NCBI RefSeq assembly: GCF_014860165.1
Contig: NZ_JACZKG010000086.1
Coordinates: 1-64,000 of the forward strand
Source of the DNA: Devosia sp.
GTDB taxonomy: Bacteria; Pseudomonadota; Alphaproteobacteria; Rhizobiales; Devosiaceae
Direction: 5' to 3'
DNA: 64,000 nucleotides
The notes beneath the pieces were generated by a model. It was not told where the DNA came from, searched no databases, and saw nothing but the letters and a program-made list of their open reading frames with translations. The position numbers were made by a program, and so were the translations under genes. Positions 43,896 through 52,536 of the stretch are shown here, piece by piece; the first letter of the stretch is position 1, and every line of letters starts with the position of its first letter.

Positions 43896-45353
43896 CTAGA
43901 AACTGGTGGCGATGTATTTCGCCTCCATGAACTCGGCGATGCCATGATGCTGGCCACCTTCACGTCCAAGTCCACTTTGCTTCACCCCGCCAAATGGTGC
44001 CGCCGGGTCCGAGACCAGGCCGCGATTCAATCCGATCATGCCGGCTTCCACCGCGCCCGCCACGCGCAGGCCCTTGGACAGGTCCCGCGTGAAGATGTAG
44101 GCGGCCAGCCCATATTCGGTGTCGTTGGCACGCGCGATCACCTCGGCTTCATCGTCGAAGCGATAGATCGGTGCCACCGGCCCAAAGATCTCCTCGACGG
44201 CCATCTCGGCGTCGTCGGAGGCGTTGGTGAGCACGGTCGGCGGATAGAAGAAGCCCGGTCGGTTGGGACGGGCGCCGCCCGTCACGACCCTGGCGCCCTT
44301 GGCAATGGCGTCCTCGACCAGGCGCTCGATCTTGTCGACCGCCTTGCGGGTGATCATCGGGCCGCATTCCGTTTCGGTCTCGGCGCCGGGGCCGACCTGC
44401 AGCGCCTCCATGCGCTGCACCAGGCCGGTCACGAAGGCATCATGGATGCCAGACTGGACATAGAGCCGGTTCGCGGCCGTGCAGGCCTCGCCGGCATTGC
44501 GCATCTTGGCGATCATCGCGCCATCGAGGGCAGCGTCGAGATCGGCGTCGTCGAAGACAATGAAGGGCGCATTGCCACCCAATTCCATGGCGCAGGAGAT
44601 GACATGCCTGGCGGCCTCCGCCAGCAGGGCGCGGCCGACACCGGTCGAGCCGGTGAAGGATAGCTTGCGCACCCGCGGATCGGCCAGGATGGCCGACGTC
44701 AGCGGGCCGGGCGCGGTGGTGGTCAGCACATTGACCACGCCCGGTGGCACGCCAGCCTCTTCATAGATGGCTGCCAGCGAATAGGCGGTCAGCGGCGTTT
44801 CGGAGGCGGGCTTGAGGATGACGGTGCAGCCGGCGGCAAGGGCCGGGGCAATCTTGCGTGTGGCCATGGCCGCAGGGAAATTCCAGGGCGTGATCATCAG
44901 GCAGATGCCGATGGGCTGGTAATCGACCACAATGCGATTGGCGCCCGCAGGCGCGATGCCGAATTCGCCGGTGATGCGCACCGCTTCCTCGGCATTCCAG
45001 CGGAAGAATTCGGCGGCATAAGCCACCTCGCCGCGGGCGTCCCGCAGGGCCTTGCCATTTTCCAGCGAGATCAGCGTTGCGAGTATCTCCGATCGTTCGG
45101 TCATCAATTCGAAGCAACGGCGCAGGATTTCCGAACGCTTGCGCGGCGCCATGTTGCGCCAGCCCGAAGCAGCCTTGGCGGCGGCCTCGACCGCGGCGCT
45201 GGCATCGGCCAGGGTTGCGTCGGGCACCGTTGCCAGCACGGCTTCGGTCGAGGGATCGACGACATTGATGGTCGCGCCACCGCTGGCGGGCAGCCATTGC
45301 CCACCGATATACAGTCCGCGCGATGCTGCCTCGAGGTCGGGAGTCTGCGTCAT
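43896..45353 (-). CDS. NAD(P)-dependent aldehyde dehydrogenase (succinate-semialdehyde/glycolaldehyde dehydrogenase-like)
   Basis: The 485-residue protein has the ALDH catalytic residues Glu257 (MELGGNAPF) and Cys291 (NAGEACTAANR), the cofactor turn FTGSTGVGRAL near 233 and PWNFPAAMATRKIAPALAAGC near 156. The closest resemblance is to GabD-type and lactaldehyde/glycolaldehyde dehydrogenases. It oxidises an aldehyde to an acid in the cytoplasm. ATG 45353 lies 13 bases after the alcohol dehydrogenase stop, so they form an alcohol-to-aldehyde-to-acid pair. Its 3' end is duplicated as a relic at 43440-43626. Confidence 0.92.
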   Translation of the reverse strand: MTQTPDLEAASRGLYIGGQWLPASGGATINVVDPSTEAVLATVPDATLADASAAVEAAAKAASGWRNMAPRKRSEILRRCFELMTERSEILATLISLENGKALRDARGEVAYAAEFFRWNAEEAVRITGEFGIAPAGANRIVVDYQPIGICLMITPWNFPAAMATRKIAPALAAGCTVILKPASETPLTAYSLAAIYEEAGVPPGVVNVLTTTAPGPLTSAILADPRVRKLSFTGSTGVGRALLAEAARHVISCAMELGGNAPFIVFDDADLDAALDGAMIAKMRNAGEACTAANRLYVQSGIHDAFVTGLVQRMEALQVGPGAETETECGPMITRKAVDKIERLVEDAIAKGARVVTGGARPNRPGFFYPPTVLTNASDDAEMAVEEIFGPVAPIYRFDDEAEVIARANDTEYGLAAYIFTRDLSKGLRVAGAVEAGMIGLNRGLVSDPAAPFGGVKQSGLGREGGQHHGIAEFMEAKYIATSF

Positions 45354-45366
45354 TCCATTGGTCCGG

Positions 45367-46587
45367 TCATGCTGCTGCGCCGGCCATGTCGCCATTATAG
45401 GCGGCGCGGAGCAGGGTCTTCATGCCCTCGATGTCGAAGGGCCGGGGGTTGTTCTTGATCAGGCGATCGATGCTGATGGCTTGCTCGGCCGTCCAGTCGA
45501 GCTTGTCTTCGGCGAGCCCGAGCTTGGCCAGCGTCGGCGCGATGCCGATGGCTGCGAACAGGCGGCGGACGGTGTCTATGGCGCCCTGAGCCCGCTTCTC
45601 GACATTGCCATCTGCAAGGCCGAGGGCGGTACCGATTTCAGCCATCTCGGCCAGGCTTGATGAACGGTTATAGGCCATGACATAGGGCAGGACGCAGGCG
45701 ACGCCCAGGCCATGCGCCGTATGGGTGAGGGCGCCGACGGGGTACTGAATGGCATGTGCGGCGGCCGTCCCAGCCGTACCGAAGGCGCAGCCCGCAGCCA
45801 TGGCGGCAAGCATGACGTCGGCGCGGGCATCGGCATTGCCGCCATCCTTGACTGCAGTTTCAAGGCTGCGGCCCAGCAGGCGCACGGCGAGCAGGGCATA
45901 GTGATCGGTGAGGGCGCTCTTGCCGATGAAGACATGCTGCTGGGGAAGCGTCGCCGAACCGGCCCGGCGCACGGCCGTGAAGGCCTCAATGGCGTGGGTG
46001 AGCGCGTCGGCGCCGGCAATAGCCGTCAGGCCCGGCGGACAGGTCAGGGTGAGATCGGGGTCGCAGATGGCGGCGGTGGCGATCAGATGCGGGCTCGAAA
46101 TGCCGACCTTGAGGGTGCGCACCGGATCGGAGATCACGGCCACGGGCGTCACTTCCGAGCCGGTTCCGGCGGTTGTCGGGACGGCGATGATCGGCAGCAC
46201 CGCTCCCGGCACCTTGAACTCGCCATAGTAGTCGGTGAGCACACCGCCATGTGTCAGCAGCAGCGCGGCACACTTTGCCATGTCGAGGCACGATCCGCCG
46301 CCGATTCCGATCACCATGTCAGGGGCAAATGGCCGCGCGGCCTCGACGCAGGTGATGACGGTATCGCTGGGAACATCGGGCAGAACCTGATCGTGAACCA
46401 GCGCCTCGATGCCCGACGCCCGCAGATCGGCCATCATCTCCGCGAAGCTGGGCGTGGCAGCAAAACGCTCGTCCGTACAGACCAGCGCCCGACGGCCCGA
46501 TTTGGCCGCGACAGCGCCAAGTGCCCGGCGCTGACCGCTGCCAAACAGAATTTCGCGCGGCAGCCTGAGCGCGCCGAACAGCCCCAT
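45367..46587 (-). CDS. Iron-containing alcohol dehydrogenase
   Basis: The 406-residue protein has the cofactor motif VIGIGGGSCLDMAKCAA near residue 93 and the metal-binding region DALTHAIEA with the later HTAHGLGVACVLPYVM, which supplies histidine ligands. Group III alcohol dehydrogenases use Fe2+ or Zn2+ and NAD(P)H with small alcohols, diols or lactaldehyde; relatives include maleylacetate reductase. ATG 46587 is preceded by GAGGA; an open frame reaches 46665. It heads the two-gene operon with the aldehyde dehydrogenase and is divergent from the GntR gene. Confidence 0.9.
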   Translation of the reverse strand: MGLFGALRLPREILFGSGQRRALGAVAAKSGRRALVCTDERFAATPSFAEMMADLRASGIEALVHDQVLPDVPSDTVITCVEAARPFAPDMVIGIGGGSCLDMAKCAALLLTHGGVLTDYYGEFKVPGAVLPIIAVPTTAGTGSEVTPVAVISDPVRTLKVGISSPHLIATAAICDPDLTLTCPPGLTAIAGADALTHAIEAFTAVRRAGSATLPQQHVFIGKSALTDHYALLAVRLLGRSLETAVKDGGNADARADVMLAAMAAGCAFGTAGTAAAHAIQYPVGALTHTAHGLGVACVLPYVMAYNRSSSLAEMAEIGTALGLADGNVEKRAQGAIDTVRRLFAAIGIAPTLAKLGLAEDKLDWTAEQAISIDRLIKNNPRPFDIEGMKTLLRAAYNGDMAGAAA

Positions 46588-46625
46588 CGAACGTGTCCTC
46601 CACCCGTTTTTGCTCATACGCCAAA

Positions 46626-46652
46626 TAGGATCGTATAAGATATAGTATTGTG
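46626..46652. promoter_or_regulatory. AT-rich divergent promoter region
   Basis: The stretch around AGGATCGTATAAGATATAG is sharply AT-rich against a GC-rich background and lies in the 119-base gap between the alcohol dehydrogenase and the GntR gene. It contains TATAAG and TATAGT, plausible -10 boxes for either direction, and is the natural place for GntR binding. I see no clean palindrome. Confidence 0.35.
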
Positions 46653-46706
46653 GGCTCGCCACCATCCTGCTAGATCATCGGTCATGTCAAGAGGCGAGCG
46701 GCCGTT

Positions 46707-47399
46707 ATGAAATCGACAGTGATCCACCGGGCGGGCGATGCAGCGGCAGGGCTCGCGCGCCCCACGAGTCTGGCCGGCAACGTCTATGACGCGATCTTCG
46801 CGCAGCTCATGTCGTTGCAGATTCCGCCGGGCGCGAGGATCACGGTGGACACGCTGGTTCGCGAACTCAACGTGTCGCACACCCCCATCCGCGAGGCTTT
46901 GGGGCGGCTGGAGGGGGAGGGCCTCGTGCTCCGGGCTCACCTTGTGGGCTATCGTGCCGCGCCGCAGGTCAGCCGGGCACGCTTCGACGAACTCTATGAG
47001 CTTCGCCTGATGCTGGAACCCGAAGCCGCAGCCAAGGCGACAGCGCGCATGGACGAGGCGGGCCTGACGGCGCTGCAGCAACTGGCCGGCGTGATGGCAG
47101 CCGACGACGGCGCCGACGAGCAGTTGCGCTATTCCGACTTCGCCCGGAGGGACGCCGAGTTCCACGACAAGATTCTCGAAATTGCCGGCAATGGGCTCGT
47201 GCGCGACGTGCTGCGCATGCAGCACACCCACTTCCACATTTTCCGCCTGATGTATCACCGGCTGGTGACGGCAGAGGCGCTGGATGAACACGAGGCCTTG
47301 CTCGACGCGTTCCGCAAGGGCGATCCCAAGCGCGCGCGCGAGGCCATGCTCGTACACATCCATAATTCACGAACCCGGCTTTTGCCGGCTTTTGCCTGA
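46707..47399 (+). CDS. GntR-family regulator, FCD type
   Basis: The 230-residue protein has a winged HTH (about 22-82: NVYDAIFAQLMSLQIPPG, VRELNVSHTPIREALGRLEGEGLV) and a helical FCD ligand domain with FARRDAEFHDKILEIAGNGLV and a late HIHNSRTR. FCD regulators sense small organic acids through a metal-bound pocket, matching the acid product of the divergent alcohol/aldehyde dehydrogenase pair. It probably represses that pair. ATG 46707 is supported by an AGGCGAG-type site. Confidence 0.9.
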   Translation: MKSTVIHRAGDAAAGLARPTSLAGNVYDAIFAQLMSLQIPPGARITVDTLVRELNVSHTPIREALGRLEGEGLVLRAHLVGYRAAPQVSRARFDELYELRLMLEPEAAAKATARMDEAGLTALQQLAGVMAADDGADEQLRYSDFARRDAEFHDKILEIAGNGLVRDVLRMQHTHFHIFRLMYHRLVTAEALDEHEALLDAFRKGDPKRAREAMLVHIHNSRTRLLPAFA

Positions 47400-47473
47400 G
47401 GTGACGTAAATCGACCTGCTGGCGCCTGCGCCAGGGGTTGCCCGATTGATCTGAAAACAGGGAGGAACAGATA

Positions 47474-48067
47474 ATGGCCGGCAAGAAGATACTGATGCTG
47501 ACCGGTGAATTCACCGAGGAATACGAAATCTTCGTCTATCAGCAGGGCATGATGGCAGTGGGACACACGGTCCACGTCGTCTGCCCCGACAAGAAGGCCG
47601 GCGACCGCATCAAGACCTCGCTGCACGACTTCGAGGGCGACCAGACCTATACCGAAAAGATGGGTCACTATGCCGACATCAACAAGACCTTCTCGGAGGC
47701 CCTGGCCCAGCTCGACCAGTATGACGCGGTCTATTGCGCCGGCGGCCGCGGCCCGGAATATATCCGCACCGACAAGCGCATCCAGCAGATGGTCAAGCAC
47801 TTCCACGATGCCGGCAAGCCCATCTTCACTATCTGCCACGGCGTGCAGATCCTGATCGCCGTCGATGGCGTGGTGCGCGGCAAGCGCGTCGGCGCCCTGG
47901 CCGCATGCGAGCCGGAAGTGACCCTGGCCGGTGGCACCTATGTGGACCTGTCACCCACCGACTCGCTGATCGATGGCAATATGGTGTCCGCCAAGGGCTG
48001 GACAGCGTTGGCGGCCTTCATGCGCGACTGCCTCAAGGTGCTCGGCACGGAAATCAAGCACGCCTGA
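47474..48067 (+). CDS. DJ-1/PfpI family protein
   Basis: The 197-residue protein has the DJ-1/PfpI fold with MLTGEFTEEYEIFVYQQGM at the N-terminus and the nucleophile elbow FTICHGVQIL (Cys121, His122). Family roles include protease, chaperone and glyoxalase III-like or deglycase activity against reactive carbonyls. Detoxifying aldehydes formed by this sugar pathway would fit but is inference. GGGAGGAA precedes ATG 47474, 74 bases after the GntR stop. A canonical terminator follows. Confidence 0.9.
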   Translation: MAGKKILMLTGEFTEEYEIFVYQQGMMAVGHTVHVVCPDKKAGDRIKTSLHDFEGDQTYTEKMGHYADINKTFSEALAQLDQYDAVYCAGGRGPEYIRTDKRIQQMVKHFHDAGKPIFTICHGVQILIAVDGVVRGKRVGALAACEPEVTLAGGTYVDLSPTDSLIDGNMVSAKGWTALAAFMRDCLKVLGTEIKHA

Positions 48068-48088
48068 TCACGCGAGCAAAAATGCAAG

Positions 48089-48124
48089 GCGCCTCGATGG
48101 TGACATCGGGGCGCTCTTTTTTGT
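48089..48124 (+). terminator. Rho-independent terminator after DJ-1/PfpI gene
   Basis: GCGCCTCGATG (48089-48099) pairs with CATCGGGGCGC (48104-48114), with one G-U pair, around a short loop, and is followed by TCTTTTTTTG. It is the only classical stem plus T-tract I found in the window. Confidence 0.9.
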
Positions 48125-48188
48125 TTGGGAAATGAACTGGAACCGGCGTCGGGAAGACGACACCCTGGGCGCGTGCCGGCTATCGGCC

Positions 48189-49259
48189 CTAGCCTGCGTG
48201 GCGCAGGTTGATGCCGCTCTTGCCGTCGAACAGCACGACTTTCTCGGGGTTCCAGGAGAACCGCACATCTTCGTCGATCTTGAGGCTGGTCTGGCTCGGC
48301 ACGGTCGCCTGGAGCAGGTTGTCGCCCGCCCGCAGGGTGATGATCTTGGCGACGCCATGGTTCTCGATGTCATGCACGCGCGCCGCGCCCGGCGCGCCGC
48401 CTTCGAGGACAAGGTCTTCGGGGCGGATGCCGAAGGTCAGCGCGCGTCCGGCAAACGGTTCACGCCCCTGCAGGGGCAGGCGCTGGCCGGCGGCGGTGAC
48501 GGCCGTGCCCTGTTCGAGCTGACCGTCCATCAGGTTCATGGGCGGGGAACCCACCGCACGCGCGACGAAGGTGTTGATCGGGTTATTGTAGATTTCATGC
48601 GGCGTACCGGTCTGTACCAGTTGCCCGTTATTGAGCACCCCGATCTTGTCGCCCATCGCCATGGCCTCGACTTGATCGTGCGTCACGAACAGGAAGGTCG
48701 CGCCCAGATTGACCTGCAGGTTCTTGAGCTCTGTCCGCAGGGCCTCGCGCAACTTGGCGTCGAGCGCCGAGAGCGGCTCGTCCATCAGGAACACCCGGGG
48801 CCGCCGCACGATGGCCCGGCCGATCGACACGCGCTGCATCTCGCCACCCGAGAGCCGGTCGACCTTGCGATCCAGCAGGTGCTCGATGCGCAGCGTCTTG
48901 GCCACGCGATCGACCTGCGCCTTGATCTCGTCCGGGCTGGATTTGCGGATGGGTGACTTGAGCGGGAATTCAAGATTCTCTCGCACCGTGTAGCGCGGGT
49001 AGAGCGAATATTGCTGCAGCACCAGCGCCACGTCGCGCTCGGCCGCGCCCCAATCACCCACATCCTGGCCATCGATGAAGATCTGCCCGGTGCTGGGCTT
49101 TTCGAGGCCCGCCACCAGCCGCAGCGTCGTGGTCTTGCCCGCGCCGGTCTGACCGAGCAGCACGAAGAACTCCCCGTCGGCGATTTCGAGGTCGAGATCC
49201 CTGAGCGCCACGTGGTTGCCGAAGGATTTGGAGATCCCCTTGAGTTGGATATGCGCCAT
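48189..49259 (-). CDS. ABC transporter ATP-binding protein (UgpC/MalK type), second of two
   Basis: The 356-residue protein has Walker A GQTGAGKTT near residue 37, signature LSGGEMQRVSIGRAI near 136, Walker B VFLMDEPLSALD, and the C-terminal OB-fold (TOBE) domain seen in MalK and UgpC proteins. Walker A carries QTG where PSG is usual. It overlaps the preceding ATPase stop by one base (TGATG). Two different ATPases in one importer suggest a heterodimer. It is the last gene of the operon. Confidence 0.9.
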   Translation of the reverse strand: MAHIQLKGISKSFGNHVALRDLDLEIADGEFFVLLGQTGAGKTTTLRLVAGLEKPSTGQIFIDGQDVGDWGAAERDVALVLQQYSLYPRYTVRENLEFPLKSPIRKSSPDEIKAQVDRVAKTLRIEHLLDRKVDRLSGGEMQRVSIGRAIVRRPRVFLMDEPLSALDAKLREALRTELKNLQVNLGATFLFVTHDQVEAMAMGDKIGVLNNGQLVQTGTPHEIYNNPINTFVARAVGSPPMNLMDGQLEQGTAVTAAGQRLPLQGREPFAGRALTFGIRPEDLVLEGGAPGAARVHDIENHGVAKIITLRAGDNLLQATVPSQTSLKIDEDVRFSWNPEKVVLFDGKSGINLRHAG

Positions 49260-50362
49260 CAGAGCCTGATCTCCAAAGAACTGCCGGATGTGGTGTCGAA
49301 GAAATGCGCCTGCGCCGGGTCGATCCGGGCCCACACCTTGAGGCCGGGGCCGGCCACGAAACCGCTCTTGGTGCGGGCGCGCAGCACGATGTCACCGACC
49401 TTGAGGTCGACGATGTCGTGGGAGCCAAGGGGCTCGATGATGCCTGAGGTCACCTCGACATAGCCGTCCTTGGGCTCGTGCGAGAGCAGGACGCCTTCTG
49501 GCCGGACACCGAGCATGACCTTACCCTTCTGGGCGCCGGCCTCCTTGAGCTTGCCGGACAGGGCGGCCGGAAAGGCGAAGCTGACGCCACCCAGGCTGAC
49601 GCTGACGCCGGAACTGCCTTCACTGATGTCTGCGGCGGCCATGTTCATGATCGGGCTGCCGACGAACTGGGCGACGAAGATGTTGGCGGGATAGCGGTAG
49701 ACGTCGTCGGGCGTGCCGACCTGCTGCAACAGGCCCTCATGCATGACCACGATGCGGTCGGCCAGCGACATGGCCTCGACCTGGTCATGCGTCACGTAAA
49801 TCGAGGTGGAGCCGTTCTCGATATGCAGGCGCTTGAGCTCGACCCGCATGCTTTCGCGCAGCTTGGCATCGAGCGAACCAATGGGCTCATCGAGCAGGAT
49901 GGCCTTTGGCCGGCGTACCAGCGAGCGGCCGATGGCCACGCGCTGCATGTCGCCACCTGACAGCGCCGAAGGGCGGCGGTTGAGGAGGCCCGTGATGCCC
50001 AGCGAGGTCGCTACGGACTGGACCGTCTTGTCGATCTCTTCCCGGTTCTGGCGCACCGCTCGGAGCGGAAACGCCATATTCTCGTAAACCGTCAGATGCG
50101 GATAGAGCGCGTAGTTCTGGAAGACAAAGGCCACGTCGCGCTCGGAGGCGTGCAGGTTCTGCACCGGCTTGCCATCGATCAGGATGTCGCCCGAGTCGAT
50201 ATCCTCAAGGCCGGCGATGGCGCGCAGGGTCGTGGTCTTGCCGCAGCCCGAGGGCCCGAGCAGAACGACGAACTCCTGGTCCTTCACCGTCAGGTTGATC
50301 TCGCGGATCACGTGGACCGGGCCGAAATGCTTGTCGATATTGCGCAGCTGAATCTCAGTCAT
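49259..50362 (-). CDS. ABC transporter ATP-binding protein (UgpC/MalK type), first of two
   Basis: The 367-residue protein has Walker A GPSGCGKTT near residue 38, signature LSGGDMQRVAIGRSL near 138, Walker B AILLDEPIGSLD and a TOBE domain. The start ATG 50362 overlaps the upstream small membrane-protein gene by eight bases; an open frame continues to 50413. With the next ATPase, two permeases and a binding protein it forms a carbohydrate importer. The overall gene set resembles the glycerol ABC importer GlpSTPQV of rhizobia, but the binding protein is of a different type. Confidence 0.9.
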   Translation of the reverse strand: MTEIQLRNIDKHFGPVHVIREINLTVKDQEFVVLLGPSGCGKTTTLRAIAGLEDIDSGDILIDGKPVQNLHASERDVAFVFQNYALYPHLTVYENMAFPLRAVRQNREEIDKTVQSVATSLGITGLLNRRPSALSGGDMQRVAIGRSLVRRPKAILLDEPIGSLDAKLRESMRVELKRLHIENGSTSIYVTHDQVEAMSLADRIVVMHEGLLQQVGTPDDVYRYPANIFVAQFVGSPIMNMAAADISEGSSGVSVSLGGVSFAFPAALSGKLKEAGAQKGKVMLGVRPEGVLLSHEPKDGYVEVTSGIIEPLGSHDIVDLKVGDIVLRARTKSGFVAGPGLKVWARIDPAQAHFFDTTSGSSLEIRL

Positions 50363-50606
50363 GCCCACCACCCGCTGCCACTGTCTTGGAGATGGACACC
50401 GGACCGGTGTCATCTTCGTCCACGAGCTGTTCCGGCGGTGGAATATGCACGGAGATGTTGAAGCCGATCAGGCCGATCAGCATCACCAGCACGCTCCAGG
50501 CATGCAGGAAGCTGATCCAGGGCTGGCATAGGAACAGGATGCCAGCGACCATCAGCGTGATGGAACCGGGGCCGAAATATTTCTGGTTGAATTCTCGACT
50601 GATCAT
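50355..50606 (-). CDS. Small two-helix membrane protein in ABC operon, unrecognised
   Basis: The 83-residue protein has two hydrophobic stretches (about 14-28 ITLMVAGILFLCQPW, and 33-50 LHAWSVLVMLIGLIGFN) and a polar C-terminal tail rich in acidic residues (VDEDDTG). Its ATG overlaps the permease stop (ATGA) and its own stop overlaps the ATPase start by eight bases, so it is translationally coupled on both sides. I do not recognise the family. Position suggests an accessory subunit or assembly factor of this importer, like the small membrane proteins found in some glycerol importer operons. Confidence 0.75.
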   Translation of the reverse strand: MISREFNQKYFGPGSITLMVAGILFLCQPWISFLHAWSVLVMLIGLIGFNISVHIPPPEQLVDEDDTGPVSISKTVAAGGGHD

Positions 50607-51562
50607 TTGCGAATGGCACCAAAGCTCATGCCGCGCAGCAGATGGTTGCGGAGCAGGAAGGTGAAGATGGCGACCGGCAGCAGGAACAGCACGGTCCCGG
50701 CGGCGATGACGGTCCAGTCCTGCAGGCCCGTGCCGACCTGGCTGGGAATGAACGGCGGCGCCGTCTGTGCCCGGCGGTTGGTGAGGATCAGCGCGAACGC
50801 ATACTCGTTCCAGGCGGTGATGAAGCAGAAGACCGCGGTGGCAGCGATGCCGGTGGCGGCTTCGGGCAGGACGATCTTGAAGAAGGCCTGCATGCGGGTA
50901 TAGCCGTCCACCAGCGCCGCCTCCTCGTATTCCTTCGGGATTTCGTCGATGAAACCCTTCATCAGCCAGACGGCGAACGAGACGTTGAAGGCCGTGTAGA
51001 GGATGATCAGGCCGACATGGGTGTCGTTCAGGCCGACGGCCCGATACATCAGGAACATCGGAATGGCGACCACGATAGGCGGCAGCATGCGGGTGGAGAG
51101 GATGAAGAAGAGGAGGTCCGCCTCCCCCTTTACCCTGAAGCGCGAGAAGCCGTAGGCGGTGATTGTTCCCAGTGACACTGCGAGAATGGTCGAGGTGATG
51201 GCGATGATCAGCGAGTTGACGAAACGATCCGGATAGGCCGAGAACACCACATCGCCATTGCCGTCGCGGGCCAGGCGTTCGCCGCCGTCAAGCACCAGTT
51301 TTTCCCACCAGGGCGCAGCCTCGTAGACCTCCGGGCTCACAGGCCCGGTCAGTTGGGCCCGCTTGGTGAACAGTTTCACGAACGGCGTGATCTGTGGCTC
51401 GAACAAGACGCTCGGTGGCACCGATGTGGCCTGCACGAGCGGCTTGAAGGCCGTCGTCGTGATCCAATAGATCGGCGACAGGAAGATGAGCGTGATGACG
51501 AGCACAATCGCAATGGCAATGCGGTTGCCGAGCCGTCCGGAGCGCGTTGAAACGACAGCCAT
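50603..51562 (-). CDS. Carbohydrate ABC transporter permease (MalG type)
   Basis: The 319-residue protein has six membrane spans and the EAA loop KEYEEAALVDGYTRMQAFFKIVLPEAATG near residue 210, where the ATPase docks. A periplasmic stretch of about 80 residues follows the first span, longer than in most MalG proteins. It starts at ATG 51562, two bases after the MalF-type gene stop at 51564, so the two permeases form a coupled pair. Confidence 0.92.
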   Translation of the reverse strand: MAVVSTRSGRLGNRIAIAIVLVITLIFLSPIYWITTTAFKPLVQATSVPPSVLFEPQITPFVKLFTKRAQLTGPVSPEVYEAAPWWEKLVLDGGERLARDGNGDVVFSAYPDRFVNSLIIAITSTILAVSLGTITAYGFSRFRVKGEADLLFFILSTRMLPPIVVAIPMFLMYRAVGLNDTHVGLIILYTAFNVSFAVWLMKGFIDEIPKEYEEAALVDGYTRMQAFFKIVLPEAATGIAATAVFCFITAWNEYAFALILTNRRAQTAPPFIPSQVGTGLQDWTVIAAGTVLFLLPVAIFTFLLRNHLLRGMSFGAIRK

Positions 51563-51563
51563 T

Positions 51564-52466
51564 CTAGCGCTCCTTGGCCTTGTTGAGATATTTTACGTAG
51601 ATGTTGGTGATGCAGAGCACCATGATCAGCACGATATAGGCGAGAGCCGAGGCGGGTCCCGTCTGCCATTGCGCGAACGCCATCTTGTAAAGGCGCGACG
51701 AAATCAGTTCGGCTTGCGGCTGGCCGGTCATGACGAAGGCGATATCAAAGGTCTTGAAAGCCTCCATGGTGCGGAAGATCACCGCGATGAGCAGGATCGG
51801 CGCGACCAGCGGCAGGGTGATGCGGAAGAAGGTGTAGAGCTTGCTGGCGCGATCGATTGAGGCGGCTTCGTAGAGGTGCTTGGGCACGGCGCTCAGGCCA
51901 GCCAGCGAGAGCAGCATCACAAAGGGCGACCACATCCAGATATCGGTGATGGCCACCGCATAGAGCGCGAGGTTCGCGTCGGTCAGCCATGCCGTTTTGC
52001 CGAGGCCTAGCGCATAGTTGAGGATGCCCCAGGACGGATCGTAGATGAGCTTCCAGAACAGACCCACAACGACCGGCGATAGCATCATGGGCAGCAGCAG
52101 CAGCGTCGTCAGGAAGCCCTTGCCAGGAATCGGCCGGTTGAGCAGCAGCGCCAGCCCGAAGCCAACCACGAACTGCCCGGTCACCGAGACGATGACGTAC
52201 CACAGCGTGGTGGAGAAGCTCCGCCAGATCACCGGATCGGCGAGGATGTCGGTGTAGTTCTTCAGGCCGACGAAATTGACCGGTGCCTTGCTCGATGCAC
52301 GGAAGTCCGTGAACGAAAAGCCCAGCGAATAAAGCAGCGGAAAAACGTTGAAAATGATGAGGAACGCCACCGTCGGAATGACGAAAAGGTTCCTGATGGT
52401 GATGTCGCTCCAGCCGCGCGTCGCGGCGCGCGAACTCGGACTGAGCGTCGTCATCATGTTCGTCAA
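51564..52466 (-). CDS. Carbohydrate ABC transporter permease (MalF type)
   Basis: The 300-residue protein has six membrane spans and an EAA loop around PKHLYEAASIDRASKLYTFFRITLPLVAP near residue 210. I start at TTG 52466 because GGGGA lies seven bases upstream; the ATG at 52457 would be 16 bases away. It follows the binding-protein gene across a hairpin-bearing 70-base gap and pairs with the MalG-type permease. Confidence 0.9.
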   Translation of the reverse strand: MTNMMTTLSPSSRAATRGWSDITIRNLFVIPTVAFLIIFNVFPLLYSLGFSFTDFRASSKAPVNFVGLKNYTDILADPVIWRSFSTTLWYVIVSVTGQFVVGFGLALLLNRPIPGKGFLTTLLLLPMMLSPVVVGLFWKLIYDPSWGILNYALGLGKTAWLTDANLALYAVAITDIWMWSPFVMLLSLAGLSAVPKHLYEAASIDRASKLYTFFRITLPLVAPILLIAVIFRTMEAFKTFDIAFVMTGQPQAELISSRLYKMAFAQWQTGPASALAYIVLIMVLCITNIYVKYLNKAKER

Positions 52467-52492
52467 TGCATAATCCCCCGGTTAGAACATTG

Positions 52493-52522
52493 CCCGGGAA
52501 GGAGATGCCTCCCCTCCCCGGG
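52493..52522 (-). terminator. Intercistronic hairpin after solute-binding protein gene
   Basis: CCCGGG (52493-52498) with CCCGGG (52517-52522) encloses GGAG (52501-52504) with CTCC. It lies between the binding-protein stop and the permease start, with no T-tract. Confidence 0.55.
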
Positions 52523-52536
52523 TCGCTGTCAGTGGA

